From Lingula anatina (taxonomy: Eukaryota; Brachiopoda; Lingulata; Lingulida; Lingulidae), in contig NW_019775453.1 of the NCBI RefSeq assembly GCF_001039355.2, forward strand, positions 145,758 to 209,757: a stretch of 64,000 nucleotides of DNA, given 5' to 3'. This document shows, piece by piece, positions 41,445 through 52,900 of this stretch (its first letter is position 1; every line of letters begins with the position of its first letter). The notes beneath the pieces are model-generated. The model worked only from the letters and a program-made list of their open reading frames with translations, was not told the origin of the DNA and made no database searches. Both the position numbers and the translations under genes were made by a program.

Positions 41445-42920
41445 AGTACTCGTAAAACAGCAGTCCTAGTATTGCCTGATACTGGATATGAGAAGTCTTA
41501 TATTGGGAGCATACTATTCATAATATTTTTTGTGGTCTAATAAAAACTATGACTAACTTTCGTTTTTAGCAGGTACCATTGTGCTTGTAGCGCATGTTGT
41601 TTAAAGAGTTACACTCTGTTGTTTAAACTTACTTTCGTTTTAGTTGATTTTGACATGATCGTCTTTTATCAGTACATTTACATTACAGTTGTTATGTATA
41701 CATACACTTGAACCGATGCCAAATCTAACGACTCCAATATAACTCACATCATTTGTTTTCTATTATTGAAAATTGCAAATTAACCAGGAAATCCCCATCT
41801 ATCGCGTGTAAATTTCCAAACAATTTGCTTCCAGGAAGGGATAGTGGTTTAAGAAATTATATGCACGGTATTAATATTCAATTTAGTAAGATGTGTGTGG
41901 AGACGAATAGAACCCTGTAAGCAAAATGTGAACATTATTTGTTCTGTTGTACTTCTTTAAGCCCCCTTTACACTGGACGGCGTCCTCTCTGCGTCTTTCG
42001 TGCGACCATGAAACTGGCATCGCTGTGGTCGTAGACAGGAGCACACAAGCATCGCTTACGTTGCAGAATGAATGCTCAATGGTCGGCCAGTTGTCGGCAC
42101 GTAAAGTATTTTTTTTTTTTTACTCTCGAACGGGGTCGTACTACGGGACACAGAGAGGACGCCGCCCAGTGTAAAGGGGGTTTTAGTTGGATATGTTTAA
42201 CGTCACCTACTTTTGGGATATAAATTTTATGCTTACTTCCTGTATAGTTTCATTTTAACTTTGATTAAAGCCCAACATGCCGAACACAACTTATGAATCA
42301 TCATTTAAGATCCGTGGAGATTTTATAGCTCAAAACAAGCGTTGCTTCATAATCTTATATTTTACGAAATGCGAGGCTGAAGATCAAATTAATACTTTTT
42401 GCCGATAATCTATTTCTTTTTTATATTACTTATTCCGGAGTATAACGTCTTGCTAGATGAGTTTTAATTTGGAGTGTTGAAAAATATTGTATTGTATGGA
42501 TTGAGAGGAACTTGCAGTAAAGGCTATACTATAAACCTTTTTTTTACTTAGACACCTAATCTATTTAAATTCGATAAGAGAATCAACACAAACTCTAATA
42601 ATATTTCTATTCTTGTATTGTTTACAAATAAATTAGTAACATACAGAGAGTAATACAAGTTTCAATATTTACATTAAATAGTTTGCTCTTGCGTAGTATA
42701 GGTTATCACAACCAGTGCTTATAAACAGAATAATGCTGAAGAAATTGCGTCTCTCTTTGGCTGAAAGTGCAAGCACTGAAGCTGATAGAACACGTATATT
42801 TCGCTGTAACATATCTTCAGATTACAGTAAGTTTGATTTCATCAATCCACCTTAAATAAAAAAGAGTCACATATATGATACCGTAGAGATTCTTACGCGG
42901 ATGTATATATAAGTGACATA
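41445..42920. other. Intergenic region between Rho genes 2 and 3
   Basis: Contains the upstream side of Rho gene 2, the MITE-like element at 41961-42183 and otherwise AT-rich sequence with no recognised gene. Confidence 0.5.
41961..42183. mobile_element. MITE-like foldback element with ~36-bp terminal inverted repeats
   Basis: The left end (41961-41997, CCCCCTTTACACTGGACGGC...) is the reverse complement of the right end (42147-42183) with few mismatches. The element is about 223 bases, GC-richer than its surroundings, and encodes no protein. Inner parts are also loosely inverted. Short T/A-rich flanks (TTTAA left, TTTTA right) could be a degraded target duplication. It looks like a non-autonomous DNA transposon; the superfamily is not clear. 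Confidence 0.75.
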
Positions 42921-45900
42921 TTACCGCCGTGTTGAATTGCCAGTGTAAATCCGCACTAGATCTGAGTCACTGCCGGCAGTGGAAGAGTTAGCACTGCCGC
43001 TTTCTTTATGTCCTGAAATCTTGTGTTTTAAATTGTCCAAACACAGTGAAACCATCCCAAAGAACTTACTGGGTTTAGATGACTTTTTTGTTTTCCTTGG
43101 TGACAAAGCACCCATTATAACCTGCTCAAAGACTCTTTGTAGTCCTCTTTGTGTTAGAGATGAACATTCAATAAAAGCGTCAGCACCGAATTTCTTTGCT
43201 AATTTTTCTCCTTGGTGAAATGAAACTGGCTTTTCTTTCTCTCTGTGAAGCTTTTCTACTGTCTCTCTGTCCTCTCTGAGATCTGCTTGGGCTCCAACGA
43301 CAACAAACGGTGTGCCTTGTGGACCGTAATGTTTCATTTCTGGAATCCACTTGTCTTTGAGGTTGTTGAATGAAGCCGGATCCACCACTGAATAACACAC
43401 GAGGAAAATGTCGACTGACTTGTAAGACAACATTCGAATATGTTGGTAATCATCCTGCAAAGACAAATAATTGTATATAATTAATAACAGTTTGGAATTC
43501 AGAATGAATGAACAACGTGATCGGATAATGTTTGGGCAGCAAGCAAAGCACTAATTAAAACCTCACTATTCAGTGCTATTGTTACGGAAAAGTCGGAACT
43601 GAAGTTTTCATTAAAAATAAAAACAAAATTCCACTCGCTGTTGAAGCAGAGCGTTGTTTCTAAAGACAGAGGTCCAGACAAACAAACCGCAAAGTTAATG
43701 CTAGGTTTGTTTCCCACGCATCATTAGCACTGGGCGGTGTGATTCAGTGTGACATTCTTGATACGTTCGGCGGTTGAAATCACACCAAGATGCCTACACG
43801 TTACAGGAAATGCCGGGACGTTGGCTCCACACCAAGAGGAAAAACTCAGCGGAATTTCTTATTGGTTTGGCCACGATAAGAATCCTAAGTTCACTGTTTT
43901 TTAAAGCTTATATCATCCCAAATGGTTCTTTTTTAACATCATTATTAAAAAATATATATTCATAAAATGAAGGACATTCAATTAATTTGATTACTGGTAC
44001 AATTTTTTAAAAATTTTATGGCTCTGTCCTGAAAATTTTATTTGGAACTCTCAATTACGAAGGCGTTTGGTGTTGACGTGAAAATAAAAAGCTGATAGTA
44101 TTTCGTCTTCCCTCCCGCATTGCCGTCGATAATTCAAAAACTCTCTATTTAAAGACGAAACAGATACACCCAAAATTGCGTAAAATACATTGTCAGAATA
44201 TTTCAAAATACAAAGGGTGGCATCCAAGGCATTTCCACGTGCATGACCAGGCACTTTAAGCACTTGAGAACATTCAATAAAAAGATCGTGTTGGTCTGTG
44301 GGCGCAAAATAAAGGGGCTGTCCCGTAATGAAAACATACAATAGATAAAGAATTTGACGACGTATTTTTTTACAATGGCTGCTCTCTCTGGTTGTGATTT
44401 ATGAGCTTGGTGCCGGATGTCGATGAGGATACGTGAAGTGGTTGGAGTAAATATTTATATGAATTTACAAGTGGAACAAATTGAGTGAAATGCTCGTGGT
44501 GAATCGATTTATGAGAAAAAAGTTTTCTTCACAGGAGTTATGTTGAACAAGTGGCAAAATAGTAGTCTGTATAAATAAATGTAGTTCTTCCCTTTCTGTC
44601 AACAATAAAACAGATCAACTGATTCGTTTAAGCCAAGAGTGCACTGGCAAAGTAAGGATTCATAACGTTTGCCAAACAAGGGGAGTATCCTTAGTATCTC
44701 TCATGTTGCGTGTTGTTGAATCATAACCAGTTTGCCTACACTTCCATACATGTATATGTGGGACATAGGCTGACCGGTCTAGAGGGCAATGTTTATGATC
44801 TCACTGTCTAGGTATTTGTTAGGATGAACCCATAATATCAGAAAGGAAACAAATATCATATCCTGTCCATTTATTTTTTTTTTGAGGACAAGGGATGCGT
44901 AAAGAATGCATTATCTGGAATTTTGATCTAGATTTCTACACGGATACAGCATATTTTGATTATGGAGCATATTTGAAATTTGTTTTTAATAGGTAAATGA
45001 CTGGCAGATATAAAAAAGCACTGCAGTGACTTGTATTTTATGACTTGGTCTATAGAATGAGAACAATAGTCAGTTGAAACGAACATCATGCAATAATTAA
45101 CTGAGAGATAGGGTATCTGATGTACATCATCACTATTTAATCGCGAAGAACAAGTTGAACTAGTCCCTTATAATGCACCCAAGCAATAAGGCCTTTATTA
45201 CTTTACGCATACAAATGAGAATGAGAGAAAAGAAAGAGGCAACACATACCTGGCCTGCTGAATCTATTAATTCTAAAACGTAGGGCCGTCCGTCCACTGA
45301 CACTCGTGCTGGAAAAAAGAAATGGTTTTCAATTAAAATGTTTTTAATATTTAATTAATGCTTTAATATTTGTGTTTTTTTTTTTAAGAAAAGGGCCGTT
45401 GTGTCTAAACGATATGGGTCGAAATGTTATAAAGCAGTGTGTTTATCTTACAATGTTCTGAATGAGTTTGTAAGCCCGAGACCTTTTGTATATTTAACAC
45501 ACGCCCTTCTTCAAAACCACTCAAGAAAATTTTCATAATCCCAAATCACGCTTTAGAAACAATTTCTCTTTCAAATCGAAATCAATTGGATTGGTAATCA
45601 CCGGAAGACATTACAACAATTGCAGTGTTTGTATTAGCACAGAAGTTGTGGTCCAAGTCTGTATCCTATTACTACCTGGTGTTGGTGGTTCAAAGGACCG
45701 CCCTGAATATTTGATTACACCTTGCAGCTTAGGTCACGACTTACAAAATACCAGAAGACGATAGAATAAAAGCCTAGCATTGTTCTAATGATTAGTCATT
45801 TAAGCACGCTTCCCTATACTTCACCATTGGCTGAGGGACCAGGTCTCTCAGGGAAGATTACCACATTAATACAAGGGCAAAAATCGCGTTTGCTATCGCA

Positions 45901-47271
45901 CTGATAATCCACCTTTGAAAGTATAATGGGGTTTAATTGTCTTGGATGAAGAGCTAGACCAAGCGCTAAATTGGGGGGTCTCGTAAGCACCAGCAATCTG
46001 GAGATCTCGCATACTGATAAATGGGGTGTACTTCGGTGCAACGTCGGAGGCCGTCGGGAGGTCTTCATTCATAAAATACCACAAGTATTTAAGAAGTTCC
46101 CATACCTCAAACGTGTTTTACATCAGCTCCCTAATAGGAAACAGAGTAATGATTTCTATTGTTTGTACCTATAAGCCTTTGTCTCTAAACTACCGTGTGC
46201 TCTTTTGATAGACATTGTAAAGGAAATTAGTCCTCTTGAATGAGACCTGGCGGTTTTCGCTGGACAAAAGATGTGGAACACCTACAAACAAAAGCCTCCG
46301 ACAACCACCACACTAGAGGCACAGACATGCCTAAATACCTCCAGACAAATGAATATTTCCCACGGCTGAAAGCAGTAAAATTCTTTCGGTCCACTCATCA
46401 GGTTATAATGGCATTACTGATCTATGAAAGGACTGATTGTTTGCTTTACCACCTTCTTAACAAGGTAAAACACCGCTGATGCCGAGATATTGGCAAATAT
46501 TTAGGATAATAGCCTAATTTTGGTAATTGTTAGATAAACAAAGGCAGCAGTAGATCACATCGTGTACTGATTACGAGAGATGAATGAGTTCAGATTGAGG
46601 AAAATGATTACCACACTATCAGCTACACAATCGCATACAGAAGATACCAGGACTAAATGTAACCTCTAAAAAAACCTTCCAGTTACATGGTCCCAAAAAC
46701 AACCAATTCATAAAATCTTAATATCATATTGAAAATTATTTCTTTTTTCGTTTATTCAAATGACCAAGCCAGCATTTTTCTAATTTTCATCATGAAGGCG
46801 GATATTAGAAGTAACGAAACATGGCGACAGAAATATTTCATTCTTTGTAAAGTACATTTTGTTTCTCCAAAGGTCCTAACTATATCAACGATGACATTTA
46901 AAATGTGAATCGTAAATTATTTCTTTTTAAAAGGTCTCCTTACCTGTGTAACTGTCTAAGACTGTGGGACTGTACTGATAGGGGAATCTGCTTGTGGTGT
47001 AGCTAACTAGCATGCACGTTTTCCCCACGGCTCCATCCCCGATCACCATACATTTAATATGATTCTTGTTTCTGGTGTCAATCATGGCCGGTGGAAAACT
47101 TCGGCGGTTTAATTCACTTCCACTCTGCTGTTGTTTTGGCCTGTGTTTCACAGAACGCTGCTTTTCCCTCTGCATCTTCGAGCCTTGACTAGCTGAACAC
47201 ACGTGCTCCGGTCTATTCAGTGATAATAGAACTACTGTTGATATGAATCTCCACTTAATGGCACAGTACAC
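42921..47271 (-). CDS. Rho-family GTPase 3, divergent, with N- and C-terminal extensions
   Basis: Exons on the minus strand: 46944-47271, 45250-45308, 42921-43454. Possible starts at 47271 (306 residues), 47175 (274) or 47085 (244, [18 protein letters not shown]); the N-terminal extension, if used, is Gln/Arg-rich. G1 is GDGAVGKT and Gln61 is present in [12 protein letters not shown]. Several key positions differ from Rho norms: the effector loop is SPTVLDSY (Leu for Phe37), G4 is AQADL (Ala for Thr), and G5 is ECSSLT (Ser for Ala of the SA motif). The C-terminus is a 60-residue tail with KKSSKPSK, Ser-rich sequence and ending GNSTRR, without CaaX. Introns share position and phase with genes 1 and 2 but are much longer. 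It may have altered nucleotide or effector binding. Confidence 0.85.
43455..45249 (-). other. Intron 2 of Rho GTPase gene 3
   Basis: 1.8 kb, AT-rich. A minus-strand open frame at 44051-44341 has a short Rho-like string (LFIECSQV) but no other motif; otherwise nothing is seen. Confidence 0.5.
45309..46943 (-). other. Intron 1 of Rho GTPase gene 3
   Basis: 1.6 kb without recognised features; open frames here have no splice sites or domains. Confidence 0.5.
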
Positions 47272-47333
47272 GTCCTTCGGTCACGCTAACAACGATCCAA
47301 GTGTTGACACAGTATTGAATTCTGCCAAAAAGG

Positions 47334-47414
47334 ATGTTAAAAACTGCTGATATGGCAGAGAACTCCAAAAAAGTTCCCCTTTCGCTTCAAAGCAATGATT
47401 CAACTGCCTCGGAA
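47334..47414 (+). CDS. Candidate alternative first exon on the plus strand, head-to-head with Rho gene 3
   Basis: ATG at 47334 (second Met at codon 7) opens 27 codons, including MAENSKKVPLSLQS and ending NDSTASE, that reach a donor GTGAGT at 47415 in phase 0. It lies 62 bases or more from the minus-strand Rho gene 3 start, so a bidirectional promoter is possible. Splicing to 50453, which begins in phase 0, would give a shorter N-terminus for the permuted Ras-vWA protein. It has no domain, and no alignment supports it; it may be chance. Confidence 0.3.
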
Positions 47415-49889
47415 GTGAGTTTGTGTAGTAAGTTTACTTATGTTGACGTCATTTCATTGACAAAATGGGTGGGTCACAAATTCCTTTTTAGGAGATCAGC
47501 CAATCAGCGTTCGAGTTATTTCGAGAATGGAATTTAGGCCAACCACTGGCGACAAGCATCGGTTGCCACAAGCGCTCAACTTTAACACGTGGGATATACA
47601 CAGGTCAATGCGGCAGGAGTGAAATAATTAGCCTGATACGACCGTTGAAATTATCTGACACGCAAAAAATGCACCTTTTTTTATTTATCCATAGTTAAGC
47701 TATATATATTTTATTTCACGATTGCTAATAACACGTTACGTTACAATAAAAATACCTGGAAATAATTTTTGCTTTGATCCAATATTGATGTGTGTGGTCA
47801 GTGTGTGCCGGAATCACGGTTCAGTTGAAAGCTTTACGAACCCTTTTCAACGTGCTTTGATTATTGTATTATATTGTATTATATAGAAAGGAGAAATCTG
47901 AGGAGAGTTTAGCCCAAAATCGATATGATAACGTTTTACTGACATGAATGATATTTTAAGTGTCATATCAAAATGATTCTTTGATAAAGTTGATTTGAAA
48001 CTCTTTGATTTTTACATACCTATTTACAGCCACACCAAATTCTTCTTTACCTTTTATATATTTATTCTCAATTTTCATTTTTTGTATATTTATTTATTTT
48101 ATTTCAAAGAAAAAAAATTTACATGCAGCTCAAATTTTACGCTTTGTGCATGTCCGTTTGTCATAAATCATTAACATTTCTTCTTTTGCAACCAGAAAGT
48201 ATATATATTTATATATAAGGGCTTTTGTAGCCAGAAAGTATAAGCTATACATGTGATAAACGTGGTCTATTGAGGAAGTGGGAAGTAAAAGGAAATTTGG
48301 GAAAAGCTAGCACCATCACTTATCACTGACTTATTTCCGTCATAAATTTTACAAATATTTAAGTGAGGTTTTTCAAACTGACCAGCCAGCAAAATGTAAT
48401 ATCTGCTTACGTTTGTTTCCCTCCTCTTTAAATTAGCAATTTAAGATTCAGAATGACGACCATTGACATAAAACAAGTCACACCAGTCTGTTAAGTGTCA
48501 CCACCCAATTAAGTGTGCCATTTAGACGTAATCGAATGATAAAATGACACCCACTATTAAGTTTCTTAAGAGTGGCACTGTTGTTATGTTATGTTGCTAA
48601 TTGCTGTCACATATTACAAAGCCAGCTTGTCACCCATAGCAAAACGACCGGGTCCTTGCATTTACACGCGTATATTCAAATGTTAAACGTATGTCCTATT
48701 TAGACGGCTCAATTTAAGCGAGTTTTACTCAGAATATTTTCAAAATTTTATATCTGTTTTCTCTCGTTGAAGATAATTAATGATAAATGAAAAACAGTGA
48801 GTGGAATCTGCACATCCAGAGTCTAACCGACTTGCCACCGACTTGCCGGTCAACCAATTAAGCTACTTGCGTGTCAACCAATTTATCTGATGTGTGTAAT
48901 GTCACTAATGTGAGCTAATGAGTTACATATCCTCACATTATACCAGCGAGGTGTAGTTCTTATCTACATATTGTATTGGTCATGACACATGGTAATTAAA
49001 AGCGTTATGTGTTAGCATTGCTGAGGCTAAGACCATCACTGTCAGAATTCTGTCAAGTAACCCACTAAAACAGTCAAAAATATCCCTCCAGCATTCAGCA
49101 CAAAGATTTACTCCAAGATGTCTTCATTTATTGCAAATTTTTCCAAAAAGGTCCAAACCAGTACACAAAATTTTGCTTTGTTTCAGTTGAATCTTAAGAT
49201 ATCTGCTAGCATCCTAAAATTATTAAAACTTTTCATTACAGTGCATATTCTTCTGGACTTTAAATTCACCATTGCTTCTCAGCAGCTGCTGTGCACAATG
49301 TACGCAATACAGGCAATTTGAATAGATTTGATTTGATTTCATTTGCTACTAGCTCATTATTTGTTCTGTGCACTAATAGTTACGGTACAAATGTACCAGT
49401 ATAGTTATTAGAATTAGGTTTTATAATCTTTGACATAAACAATTAGGATTTGGAAAACCCATTCAAAATGGTTTTTAAGAGCAAACAAAGGGGGTCTTAC
49501 TGCTTTAACCCCAAATCTAATTGCAGAGTATAAAATTCAAAATAATTGTGCTCGCTGTCAAACTTGGGCATAAAGATAACTTTTTTTTCAGAATATTTAT
49601 AGTTATTTGCCCAAACCTAATTATGCTATACATGTAGAACAGTTGCAGTGGGGGCGTCTAGATAGCCCGAAGGTTCATTGCTCCGAAGGTTCATTGGTCC
49701 GAAAAATGGTAACATTTTCATCGTTTTTTTAATGAAGGGTTCATTAAACCTTCTGACCATTGAACCTTTGGACTATTGCTACAGCCCCGACCTATGTGGT
49801 AAATATTTTTTATTCATAAAATGAAAATTATTTATCTTCCATAACTTTCGTAAGTGAATATGTACATGTATGTTATTTATTTTTCGCAG
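47415..49889. other. Intergenic region or 5' intron before the permuted Ras-vWA gene
   Basis: AT-rich sequence. Apart from the repeat at 49666-49790 nothing is recognised. A 5' non-coding exon must exist upstream of 49890 because that exon begins with an acceptor. Confidence 0.45.
49666..49790. repeat. Copies of a CCGAAGGTTCATTG motif in direct and inverted orientation
   Basis: The motif occurs at about 49677 and 49683 in direct orientation, with a diverged third copy, and as its reverse complement (CCATTGAACCTTTGG) near 49758. It resembles a short interspersed motif I associate with invertebrate genomes; the class is unclear. Confidence 0.5.
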
Positions 49890-49901
49890 GTATAAAGAAA
49901 T

Positions 49902-52900
49902 ATGGAGTTCGGCAGTGAATTTGTGTACGTATCACCTTCTGGTGAGTCTGAACAGTTAGAAGAGGTGACTGTGATGGAAAAATCAGAATTCTCAGTGGAT
50001 ACAGCCTTAAATAGGAATAATTTTTCAAATGGGAAAGGTGTTGGTAAGGTAGGTAATTTTTCCAACATGCAAAGAACATATGTTTGTCAAGGTATTTTAA
50101 AAATTGAATCAAATCTGAGAAACAATGGGATTGAAAGTCAAATTTGCCTGGAAAAGGCAACTTCATTTAGTCAATCTAAAAAGATGTGACTTAACAAAAT
50201 TTACACACATTTTACATGTTTTAACTTCAATATCCTTGATGACTCGATCTCTTTTTAAACCATTGGCATAACATCATAGTTCATAAGTTGCTTTTTCCGA
50301 AGGTTATTTCAATTATATGTTAGTTTAAGTTAATAAAATGAAGATTGCCACTCATGCCTGATTAATGTAACTTCTTCAATTTTTAAAAATCTCTAATTTA
50401 TTAATAATAACTATATTTATTTACAACTAAAAGCTGGATGGTAAAATTTCAGACTTGTTTTCTGGATATTTTGGACACAGCAGGGCAGGAAGAATATTCT
50501 TCAATGCGTGAACTTTATGTCAGATCAGGCCAGTGTTTTGTCATCGTATATGATGTCTGTGATCAGTATAGCTTTCAAGAAGCTTTGGCCATGTATACGT
50601 GGTTACAACGCATCAGATGTTCAATGGGGGATGAATCCAAACCAGCAGCAGTAAGCATTTGTTTTTTATTGAGAACTCTACTTTAATTTAAAGTAATAAA
50701 CTGCTTAATTAAATAATATGATTTAAATTTTATATTTTCAGTAATGAAGAAAAGGTACCAAAGTTAACATGTTTTTACTTAAGAAGAATTAAGCTTGATT
50801 TTTAGATGCATTGAATCTAAATATAAAATTGTCCCATAAATTAGAAGAAAAATATATCCAAATCTAATTTACAGATTCTAGTTGGAAACAAGATTGATCT
50901 AATCGGCCAACGTGAAGTGAGCACAGCTGAGGGAGAGAAGGCAGCAAAAGAACGTGATATCTTGTTCCATGAAACTTCAGCCAAAACAGGTGAAAATGTG
51001 AGCAACGCATTTGAGGAGTTGGTATTACAAACAGCAAGAAAATATGGGAAGAGATCAGAATACAAGGTAATAAGAATTCCATTGGGTCCATGATACATCA
51101 GATGGGTTGCAGAATAATTATTTTAAATTTACATCAGATCTTGGGTCCATGATACATTAGATACTGGTTACTGAGTTGCAGAATAATTATTTCAAATTTA
51201 GCACGTTGACCTTTTGACATTTTGCAGCAACGCCATAGGCTTAATTAATAAGATTAAGTTAAACATAATTATTTTCATTTCTAGATGTATCTTCTGCAAG
51301 TATCTTGCTTTACATCTTAATTAAACCCTTAAGTACCACTGTAATTTACAGTGAAATCATAAAGCAACTCATCATTAAGCCATTACATAAAGTTAGTATC
51401 ATTGCACTTCCTACTATTCTCTTGTCATTGGTCAATAATGATATAATTCCATGCAGGTTTTAAAATCCATCTGAGGTTTAATTATTCATTTATTTATTAA
51501 TTTAAGGAAAAAGGAAAAAACTTCATTATATAACTTCAAACATTCACATATTTAAAAAAAAATGAAGATTGGGTATGATCTTCTATATGCCATGTTTTGA
51601 AAATCCTTCTGAGGGTTATATTTATTTATATATAAATTATATTGTCAAGGCAATTATTCATGAACTTTATTTTGGCTCTTTTTTCACAAAAAGTCCCCAT
51701 TATTTTTAAGGTTGTTGTACTGGGGAGTGGGGGCGTGGGCAAGTCTTCCCTTACAGTGCGTTACACAACAGACATGTTTGTGGAGAGTTATGACCCGACT
51801 ATAGAGGACTCCTACAGAAAAATGGTCAATATAGATGGACTAGAGGAAGTAGAGACAAGTAAGGCTTTACATCATGCATAACACATTTTCACCAAATCTT
51901 TGTAACTAAAGATAACAAAGAAATGTAATGATTTTATTTTTTTATTCTTGTATATTAAATCAGAAAAAAAAACATATTTCAATGAAAAAAGAAAAAAAGA
52001 GTTTCCATTTCCATGTCATCATTGTGAATACTGTCAAGTTTGCATTTCTTATTGAGATGCAGCATAAGCTTAGAATGTAGTTAGGAATTTGTTAAAATTT
52101 ACAGGATCTGCTGATGAATCACAAGGAAAAAGACTGAACAGGGGTCCGAGGTTTCAGATGTTCAAGTGGTTAAATTGCTGCGGAAGTCAAAAAGCAACTA
52201 AGAAAGAGGCAAAGCTCAATAATCTTTCTGAAGGCAGTGCCATCAAGAAGAGACCTAAGAATCCAGTAAAGAATGTATACAAGCAAAGAGCTGACTGCAA
52301 TGTGGTGTTACTGCACCTGGGGGCTCTTGAGGAGGAGGAAGACCAAGTGATGGGGTGTCCAGTGATGTGCAACACATGTTCTGTGGTGCTGTCACCTTTA
52401 TCTGCAGTTGAACAGAATGGCGATGGGACAATGACATGTGTCTGGTACATAGTTTTAATTTGATTGTTTAATCTTACTCTCTTTCATTCTTTCTTTTTGT
52501 TAAAAAGTTTACCTACATAAGCACAGAACCATATTTCAAAGTAACTTGTTCAATACACATTTTACACCATTACTTATGCAACCACCACAGAGAGAGAACA
52601 GAAGGTAATAGCATGTTTTTAAAGTTAAAGCATTCAGCATGTCACACTTTATTTTTTATTCAGTGAATTCTGTGGCAATGAAAACAAGAACATTGACATG
52701 AACCAGAAGGCTCTCCCCAGCAGTGACACTGTTGACTACATACTTTCTCCACCAACAAAACCCAGCACAGATAATGAGGAATTGCTGGAGAAGAAAATTA
52801 CTTTACCTGGAATAGTGGTGTATTGTTTTGATATCAGTGGATCTATGGGAAGCACTACACCTGTGCCTGCATTACAAGGTGAAAATGGAATAATTTGTCA

